Source of the DNA: Pseudomonadota bacterium
GTDB lineage: Bacteria > Pseudomonadota > Alphaproteobacteria > Rhizobiales > Rhizobiaceae
Length of the DNA: 14,857 nucleotides
Direction of reading: 5' to 3'
Assembly (NCBI GenBank): GCA_023388675.1
Contig: JAEWFU010000305.1
Location: forward strand, 1 to 14,857
Positions 1-7,900 of this stretch are shown piece after piece (position 1 is the first letter of the stretch; every line of letters begins with the position of its first letter). Both the position numbers and the translations under genes were made by a program. The notes beneath the pieces were generated by a model. The model made no database searches, was not told where the DNA came from, and worked only from the letters and a program-made list of their open reading frames with translations.

Positions 1-1726
1 CGTCCAGCAAGCCGCTGGCGCGCAGCAGCGATGCGAAGCGGCCGTTGTCGCGCGCGGCAAGCTCGTTGAAGCCGCCCATCTCCACGATCCGCCCGCGATC
101 CATGAAGATCACGAGATCGGCGTCGCAGACGGTCGAGAGCCGGTGGGCGATGACGAAGGTGGTGCGATTGCGCCGCAGGCGGTCGATCGCCTCCTTGACC
201 TTGCCCTCCGTCTCCACGTCGAGCGCACTGGTCGCCTCGTCCAGCACCAGGATCGGTGCATCCTTGAGCACGGCGCGCGCGATCGCGATGCGCTGGCGCT
301 CGCCGCCGGAAAGCTGCGAGCCGCGCTCGCCGACCACGGTGTCGTAGCCTTCGCTCTTCGCCAGGATGAAGTCCTGCGCGGCGGCCGCGAGCGACGCCTC
401 GTGGACCTCGTGGTAGCCGGCATCGGCGCGGCCGAGGCGGATGTTCTCCTCGATGGTGCGGTTCAGCAGGCCCGCGTCCTGGAACACGGTCGCGATCTGG
501 TCGCGCAGCGACTTGCGGGTGACGGTGCGCGTATCGATGCCGTCGACGCGGATGGAGCCGGACTTCGGATCGAAGACCCGCTGCAAGAGGTTGATGAGCG
601 TCGTCTTGCCGGCGCCGGTTGGGCCGACGATGGCGACCGTCTGACCTGCGGAGACGCTGAACGAGACGTTTTGGACGCCCTCGCCCGAATCCGGGAACTG
701 GAAGCACACGTCATCGAAGACGACGTCGCCGCGAACGCGGCCGATCGGCCGCGTGCCAAACGGCTCGACGCGCTCTCCGACAGCGTCTTCCAGCGCGTAG
801 AAAGGCTCGAGCTTGGCGCGGGCCTCGAAGACCTGGTTGACGAAGCCCGTCACCTGGTCGAGCCGGCCGATGAGCAGCGTCGCGAACCCGGCAAAGGCGA
901 CGATGTCGCCGATGCGCAGATGGCCGCGCTGAACGAGGATGGCGCCGATGACCAGCACCACCATCATCGAGATCGTGGCCGACAGGCGCTGGAGCGCACT
1001 TGCCACGGCCCACCAGTTCAGCACCGGGAACTGCGCGCCGATCAGCTCGTCCGTATAGCGGCGCAGCGCGGCGGCCTCGTCGGCAAGCCGGCCGTAGCTC
1101 TGCAGCACCGAGACGTTGCTGATGGAGTCGCTGACATGCGCGAAGACCTGGTGGTAATGTTGCTCGACCTGCGCCTGGCCGTCCTTGGTGCGCGCCATCA
1201 CCGCGCGGCTGATGGCGATGTAGGATGCGCCGAGGAAGAGCAGGACACCGGCCATCCGCCAGTCGAGCGTCAGCGCCGTGGGGATCAGCAGCAGCAGCGC
1301 GACCGCAGTCGCCAGATGCTGGCGCATGAATTCGAGCCACAGCGAGAACAGCGTTTCCATCGCGCGCAGCAGCGTGTGAAGCGAATGCGAGGTGCCGTGG
1401 CGATGATGCCACGACAGCGGCATGGCGATCACCTTCTCGAAGGACTCGCCCAGCACGTCCACGCGTCGCTTGTGCGCAAGCCGGTCTGCGCCGCGCGCGA
1501 CGAGAACGAACGCAACGATGTTGAAGGCTCCGAGACCGGCCCAGGCACCGACCTGCAGCGCGATGTTCTCTTCCTGCGCGATGGCCTCGATGATGCGGCC
1601 GAACAGAATGGGCTCAGCGATCATCGCGATCGCGAGCGCCACATTGGCAAGGCTGATGATTGCCACCCGCTGCCTTTCGGCGGCGAGGTAGCTCATGGCC
1701 CTCCAGTAGATTGACAGAAGTGACAA
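1..1726 (-). CDS. ndvA: Cyclic beta-1,2-glucan ABC exporter NdvA/ChvA (3' end outside window)
   Basis: Inner-membrane ABC half-transporter that exports cyclic beta-1,2-glucan to the periplasm, working after NdvB. 575 codons are visible; family members run near 590, so the last 15-25 are off the left edge. Residues 1-310 form the membrane domain, with hydrophobic stretches near 21-45, 57-78, 138-172 and 251-287. The ATPase domain follows: Walker A GPTGAGKTT at 368-376, signature LSGGE at 472-476, Walker B ILVLDEATSALD with D496/E497, H-loop H528 in IAHRLS. All catalytic motifs are intact. I chose the TTG at 1726: it gives the N-terminus MSLLSIYWRAMSYLAAE, which matches my memory of rhizobial and Brucella NdvA starts (MSLL-IYWRAM-YLA). 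The ATG at 1696 is better placed after GGAGG but would cut off the first ten conserved residues. A weak GGGG lies about 8 bases before the TTG. Identity is sure from family recall plus the ndvB neighbour; the start is moderately sure. Confidence 0.93.
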   Translation of the reverse strand, partial: MSLLSIYWRAMSYLAAERQRVAIISLANVALAIAMIAEPILFGRIIEAIAQEENIALQVGAWAGLGAFNIVAFVLVARGADRLAHKRRVDVLGESFEKVIAMPLSWHHRHGTSHSLHTLLRAMETLFSLWLEFMRQHLATAVALLLLIPTALTLDWRMAGVLLFLGASYIAISRAVMARTKDGQAQVEQHYHQVFAHVSDSISNVSVLQSYGRLADEAAALRRYTDELIGAQFPVLNWWAVASALQRLSATISMMVVLVIGAILVQRGHLRIGDIVAFAGFATLLIGRLDQVTGFVNQVFEARAKLEPFYALEDAVGERVEPFGTRPIGRVRGDVVFDDVCFQFPDSGEGVQNVSFSVSAGQTVAIVGPTGAGKTTLINLLQRVFDPKSGSIRVDGIDTRTVTRKSLRDQIATVFQDAGLLNRTIEENIRLGRADAGYHEVHEASLAAAAQDFILAKSEGYDTVVGERGSQLSGGERQRIAIARAVLKDAPILVLDEATSALDVETEGKVKEAIDRLRRNRTTFVIAHRLSTVCDADLVIFMDRGRIVEMGGFNELAARDNGRFASLLRASGLLD

Positions 1727-1881
1727 ACGGAACCCCGTTTTTGTTGCAGTGCACCATGCACGCGGTGACGCTATGCCTCGCCGCGTTGCACATCAATGGG
1801 CGGAGCGCGATTCCGTTGCCTCGTTCATGTCAATAAGAACGACAGAAAGTTACCTTTCGTGATCGTGTAACAGACTGAAAT

Positions 1882-1910
1882 ATAATAAAAAATGGCGGAG
1901 CGGTGGCGAA
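1882..1910 (-). promoter_or_regulatory. Weak candidate promoter for ndvA
   Basis: On the minus strand TATTAT (1887-1882) resembles a -10 box in five of six positions. A poor -35 candidate TTCGCC (1910-1905) lies 17 bases upstream. The AT-rich run at 1878-1893 stands out in an otherwise GC-rich window and lies about 150 bases before the ndvA start. A separate TTGACA at 1834-1829 on the minus strand has no acceptable -10 at 16-18 bases. This is inference from base pattern only. The rest of the 234-base ndvB-ndvA gap holds the two hairpins listed separately and no gene. Confidence 0.2.
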
Positions 1911-1911
1911 A

Positions 1912-1937
1912 GCCGGGCGCGATCGTGCACGCCCGGC
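1912..1937 (-). terminator. Terminator-like hairpin downstream of ndvB
   Basis: Perfect 8-bp inverted repeat, GCCGGGCG and CGCCCGGC, with a 10-base loop (1920-1929). It begins 24 bases after the ndvB stop codon and on the minus strand is followed by TTTCGC, a short T run. A second T-rich stretch (T6 then ATTATATTT) comes about 20 bases later. Placement and stem strength fit an intrinsic or partial terminator for the ndvB transcript, which would uncouple or attenuate ndvA. The short T run makes full termination uncertain. Confidence 0.5.
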
Positions 1938-1941
1938 GATC

Positions 1942-1960
1942 CGTCTCCACGGCAGAGACG
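1942..1960 (-). repeat. Small hairpin abutting the ndvB stop codon
   Basis: A 6-bp inverted repeat, CGTCTC and GAGACG, with a 7-base loop (1948-1954), starts at the base right after the ndvB TGA (1963-1961). Together with the stronger hairpin at 1912-1937 it makes two consecutive stems in the ndvB 3' UTR. It lacks its own T run, so a role in 3' end protection or as part of a compound terminator is only inference. Confidence 0.4.
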
Positions 1961-4900
1961 TCAGACCACGGTCACAACGACTTCATGGTTGCCATCCGTG
2001 ACCGGAACATGCGTCTTCGTCCGCTTCCCGTTCAGTGTCATTCCTGCCTTCGCCCCCCGTTTCACGGTGATGTGCCAACGGGCGGTTCCAAGCTGCAGAC
2101 GGGTCTCGAATCCATCCCATGACGAGGGCAGCGACGGCTCGACGAACAGCTTGTCGCCCTCGCGACGGATGCCGAGTATCGCCTCCACGGCGGCACGGTA
2201 GAGCCAGCCCGCGGAACCCGTGTACCAGGTCCAGCCGCCGCGTCCGGCCTTTTCACCCTGCGAGTAGATGTCGGCCGCCACCACATAGGGCTCGACCCTG
2301 TATCGCTCGGCCTCCGCCTCGTCCGGCGCGTGGTTCACCGGATTGAGCATCGAGAACACCCGATAGGCTTCGTCGGCACGGCCGAGCTTTGCCAGCGCCA
2401 CCACCAGCCATGTTGCGGCGTGGGTGTATTGCCCGCCATTCTCGCGCACGCCCGGGGGATAGCTCTTGATATAGCCCGGTTCCTTGTCGGTGTTCTCGAA
2501 GGGCGGATCGAAGAGCCTCACGATCCTGAGCTCGTCATCCGCCAGCAGTTCCATGACCTTGTCTATCGCCTGCGATGCCCGGGCAGGATCAGCTCCCTCC
2601 GACAGCACCGCCCACGACTGGGCGATCGAGTCGATGCGGCATTCTTCGGACTGCGCGGAGCCGAGCGGCGTGCCGTCGTCATATGTCCCGCGGCGATACC
2701 ATTGCCCGTCCCAGCCGGCGTTTTCCAGGGCCTTGCCGAGTTTCGCGGCATGCTGCCGCCACGATTTCGCACGCGTGTCGTCGCCGCGCTCGATCGCTAT
2801 CGGCTCGAAATCGCGCAGCGCCTTGAGCAGGAACCAGCCGAGCCAGACGCTGGTACCCCTCCCTTCTTCGCCGACGCGGTTCATACCGTCGTTCCAGTCG
2901 CCGCCGAGGATCAGCGGCAAGCCATTCTCGCCTGTACGCCGCACGGCAAGGTCGAGTGCGCGCGCGCAATGCTCATAAAGGGTTGCCGCCTCGCGCGAGG
3001 TCTCGGGCGTGAAGAATGCATCATGTTCGCCTTCCTTCAAAGGCGGCCCTTCGATGAAGCGGATCTGCTCGTCCAGCACCGCGCGGTCGCCGGTCACGTT
3101 GACATAATGATGCGTTCCATAGGCGAGCCAGACGACGTCGTCGGAGATGATCGTGCGCACGCCCGCGCCACTGCGCGGCAGCCACCAGTGCTGAACGTCG
3201 CCTTCCTTGAACTGCCGCCCCGCCGCGTTGACGATCTGCGCACGCGCGAGCGTCGGATCGTGCAGCAGCAGCGCCAGCGTATCCTGCAACTGGTCGCGGA
3301 AGCCGAATGCGCCGCTGGCCTGATAGAAGGCGGACCGCGCCCGGATACGGCAGGCCAGGCTTTGATAGGGCAGCCAGGTGTTGACCATCGCGTTGAAGGC
3401 GGGATCGGGCGTTTCCACCTGAAGCGCATTGGAGAATTCGGCCCAGGCCGCGCCGTTCGCGTCCATCCGGCTCTCGAAATCGATCTCCAGATGCCGCTTC
3501 GCCAGCAGCGACACGTCGATGGCCGAGGAGGCATCGCCGAGGATGACGTGCAGTTCGGCCGTTTCGCCCGCCGCGATCATCATGTCGCAGGCGATCGCCG
3601 CGCACGGGTCCCGCCCGGCCTCGACGGTGCCGGAGAGATCGAGCCCCCGCCGCACGGCAACGGGACTGACCGTGGACCCGCCGGTCCCGAGGAATTCGGC
3701 GCGGTCGCAGGTATAGGTCACAGCCTCGCCGTCGCTGGCGAGGAACGCAATGCGTTCGCCATAGTCGAGGTTGTAAGGGTTGTGCGCCATCAGCGCGCCG
3801 GTGGTTTCGTCGCGAGCCGGAACGATGAAGGGCGCGGAGCGCGCGCGGTTGTTGCCCATCAGCCATTCGGCATAGGCATAGACGCGCAGCTTGGCGTTGC
3901 CGGTTCCATGGTTGGTCAGGCGCAGGCGCTGCACCTTGACCGGATCGTTCGGGTCCACCAGCTGCGTCAGCTCCGCGCTGAGCGCGCCCTTGCGCGCATG
4001 GAAGCTCGAGACGCCCGGTGCATGGCTCGCCTCGTACACAATCGAGGGATCGCGCAACACGCAGGCTTGCGGCGAAAACGCTTCGCCGGTCTCCATGTCG
4101 CGAATGTAGAACGCTTCGCCCGGCCGATTTGTGACGGGATCGTTCGACCACGGCGTCAACTGGAAGTCGCGGCTGTTGCGGCTCCAGGTAAACGAGGCGC
4201 CCTCGCTCGATGTATGGAAACCGAATTCCGGATTGGCGATCACGTTGATCCAGGGCTGCGGCGTCACGCGGTCGCCGGAGAGGCGCACGACATATTCGCG
4301 GCCATGGTCGGCGAAGCCGCCGAATCCGTTCCAGAAGGACAATCCGGCTTCGTCGACCTCGGCGGGAACCGACTTGTTGTCCTTGCCCGGCAAAGGTTCC
4401 CGCATCGGCAACGGCCTGCGTGTCGTTTCCGCCTCGCGCGCAGCGGTCTCCGCCGCCAGCGCCGTCTGCTCGGCGCGCTCGATCTGGTCGAGGATCGGGC
4501 CGTTGCGGGTATGCATCACCACACGCGCCGCCGAAAGAAGCGTACGATAGGAAGTGTCGTCCATCAGGTCGCGGCGCACGGCGAAGATATGCTGGCGCGG
4601 TCCGAGTTCGCGGCCGCGCATACGGGCATTGTCGCACAGCAGCTCGATCGCCTGTTGCAGGTCCTGCACGTAGGAGGACGCCTGTTCGTTGACGATCACC
4701 AGATCGGCCAGCAGCCCGTGCGCGCGCATGTATTCCTGCATGCGAAGAGCGGTCGCGACGATCTCCAGATCGGCGACGTCACCGATGCGCAGCGCGAAGA
4801 CGGGGAAATCCCCCGAGATCGCCATTGGCCAAAGCGCCGACTGGCGGCCGAGCCCGGCAGCGACTGTCTCGGCCGGGGCACGCAAGGTGGGGTCCGGATA

Positions 4901-7900
4901 AAGCAGGCGACTTGCGAGCTTCTGCACGCCGGCGGCTTCGGCAAGGCTGAGCCCGACATGGCGCGTCTGCACCTGCGAACGCGTCCAGGCCAGCATCGCC
5001 TGCCGGCGGAAGCTGTCGGGATGCAGGAAGCGCTTCATCTCCTGTTCGACATCGGGCCGGTTTGCGGCAACGATCGTCCAGAACGTCAGCACCACTTTCT
5101 TACGCGCCGGCACCCGTACCCGCGCGCGCAGCGCCATCACCGGGTCGAGCACGTGGCCCGCCGAGCCGGAAAGCCGCGCGCCGGCATCGAACGCGGCGGC
5201 ATTGGCAATCGAACGGCCTCGCCCGATGAAGGTCCGCCGGTCCGTCTCTGCCTCGATGTCGCGGGCGACCCCGACGCCGGACGTGACGAAATGCGCCAGC
5301 GCGATCGACGGGTCGCCAGACGAGCGCTTGCGCCTTTCGGCGAAAACCGTCGCACCGTCCTCGCCGCCGATCTCCGTTTTCACGAACATCTTGGAGAAGG
5401 CGGGATGCGCTGTGTCGGCCGCCTCGAACGCCAGCGCCAGCTCGGCAAAGGAGGTGACGTCGATGTGGCGATCCTGATCGCCTTCGTTCCAGATCGTGAG
5501 GCGACGCGCCTCGCCATTGCCTTCGGAGACGACGATGCACTCCACCTCGGTTCGCAGCGTGCCGACGGTCTTGGTGAACACCGCCCGGTCGTCGCCGAAG
5601 AAAGCACGGGAGGTCTCGCCCGCCACACGTTTCGGCTCGGCCGTCGCCGACCACCAGTCGCCATTCTCGGGATTGCTCAGGAACAGGAAGGTGCCGGTCC
5701 GGTCCTCGGTCGGGTCGGCGTTCCAGCGCGTGATCGCAATCTCGTCGGCGCGGCTGTAGCCGGTGCCCGTGCCGCTGACCATGACGTGGTAGTGGCCGTT
5801 GGACATGAGATTCGTCGCGCGCATGCTGCGCAGCGGATCGAGGATGAGCCGCGAATCCGGACGCTCGTCCAACACCTCCGGCTTGATCCGCTCGCCGGTC
5901 TCGGCGCGGATCGGCATTGCCGGGATCTCGCGCGGCGCCTTTTCCTGCAACAGCAACTCGGCCGCCTCGATCACGGAATCGGCGTGGAAGCGATCGCGCA
6001 TGCGGCCTTCGAAGACGGCATTCGCCACTGCGACGATGGACATGCCGTGATGATGCGCCATGAAGTTGCGCACCACCGCATGGCGCTTGCCTTCCGGCAC
6101 GCGCACGGCGGTGAAGTCGACCGCATCGTGATAGCCATAGCGTCCGAGCGCGCCGAGTTTCCGGAGCCAGCGGAGGTTCTCGACGGCTTCCGCCGGCTTG
6201 AACTGCGCGGCAAGCAGGCTCGCATAGGGCGCGATCACCGTGTCCTGCGCCAGCCCTCGCTTGAGGCCGAGGCCGGGGACGCCGAAATTGGTGTACTGAT
6301 AGGTCATCTCGCGGTCGCGCGCGTGATAGGCCGCTTCCGAGATGCCCCATGGCACCCGCTTGGAGCGGGCGTAGGACATCTGCTTCCTGATGACGAGGTT
6401 GCTGGTCTGGTTGAGGATGCCGCCCAGCGGCTCCTTCATCACCAGCGGCGGCATCAGATATTCGAACATCGAGCCCGACCACGACAGCAGCGCGCCGTGG
6501 AAGCCGATCTCGGTGACGGGGCGGCCGAGGCGGAACCAGTGCTCGGTCGGCAGGTCGCCCTTGGCGATGCCGAACAGGCTGGTCAGCCGGGCCTCGGAGG
6601 CAAGCAGGTCGTAGCAGGCCTCGTCGAGCTGTCGTTCCTCGATGCGGTAGCCGATGGAAAGCAGCTTGCGGTCCTGCCGCAGCAGGAACGAGAAATCCAT
6701 CTCGAATGCGAACTTGCGCGTGCGGTCGCGCAACCGGATCAGCCGTTGGCGCAGCTTGCCGACGCCGGCTTCCTCGACATGCGAATCCGTGAGGTGGGCT
6801 TCGCAGGCCTTCTCCAGCTTGTCGGCCCACAGCGCCAGGTCGCCGCTCTCCTGCGAGCCGATCTCCTCGTCCAGCGCCTTGGCGAGCTTGCGGATGTCGG
6901 CCGCCAGCACGGTCAGGTTGATGGTCCGGATCGCCGCCGTCTCGGGTTCGTCGCGGATGGTGTTGACGGCACGGCGCATGCCCTCGATGCGCTCGGCCAG
7001 ACGCTGGCGCAGCGGGCGCAGCGCACGGCGGTCGTCGGGCAATGCCGCCAGCTCTTCCTCGAGGATTGCCGCGACGTCGATGATGCCGCTGAAATCGCCC
7101 TGCAGGTGCGCAGCGGGTGCAGCCGCCCACAGCTCGCAGGCGGATGCGACGGCGACGAGGTGCCCGGCGAGATTGCCGCTATCGACTGAAGAAACGTAGA
7201 GCGGGTGCAACGGCCGCAGCGTGCGCGTGTCGTACCAGTTGTAGAGATGGCCACGATGGCGATCCATCTTCTCCATCGTCGCCATCGTCCGGTCGAGCCT
7301 GTCGATGGTTTCCGACAGGCTGATCCAGCCGAAGTCGCGGGCAGACACGACCGAAAGCAGGTAGACGCCGATATTCGTCGGCGAGGTGCGGCCCGCCACG
7401 ACCGGTACCGGTACTTCCTGAAAATTGTCCGGCGGCAGCATATGGTGCTCTGCCGTCACGAAGGTCTCGAAGTAAAGCCATGTCCGCCGCGCGATGGTGC
7501 GTAGCGCGGCTGCATCTTCGGGCTCAACTTCCAGCCGGTCCTCGGTTTCCGCAGACTGGCTGACCAACCAGGCAAAGGCCGGCGAACCCGCCCAGAAAAT
7601 CGCGAAGAACGCCGCAATGACCACTCCGGTAGAGCCGGCAGTCAGCGGAATCGCAAGCCCCACCAGCGCGACCAGCACGACGCCGCTCATGGCGCGATAA
7701 TGGCCGCCAAGGCTCGCCTCGCACGATCGCGCGGCCTGCGAGGCGGCGCGCCATTCCAGCAGATGCCTGCGGCTGACGAAAAGCCGATAGAGCGTGCGCA
7801 CCACCGCATCGCCCATCGACCAGGCATGATGCGCCATCAGCACCACCTTGAGCGCAACCTGCGCACTGGCGAAGGCGAAGTCGCGCGCCACGGCGGCAAT

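Noticed and set aside
143..1714. A plus-strand open frame of 523 codons opposite ndvA
   Set aside because: Shadow of ndvA: the minus strand carries Walker A, signature and Walker B motifs in order.
1829..1834. A perfect minus-strand TTGACA in the ndvB-ndvA gap
   Set aside because: At 16-18 bases downstream there is only GC-rich sequence (ATCGCG), so it does not form a promoter that I can support.
2330..7189. A plus-strand open frame of 1619 codons antisense to ndvB
   Set aside because: It lies wholly inside ndvB and is open because high GC3 removes stop codons on the opposite strand. Its translation is rich in Arg, His, Gly and Asp without coherent domains, while the minus strand encodes an intact known enzyme.
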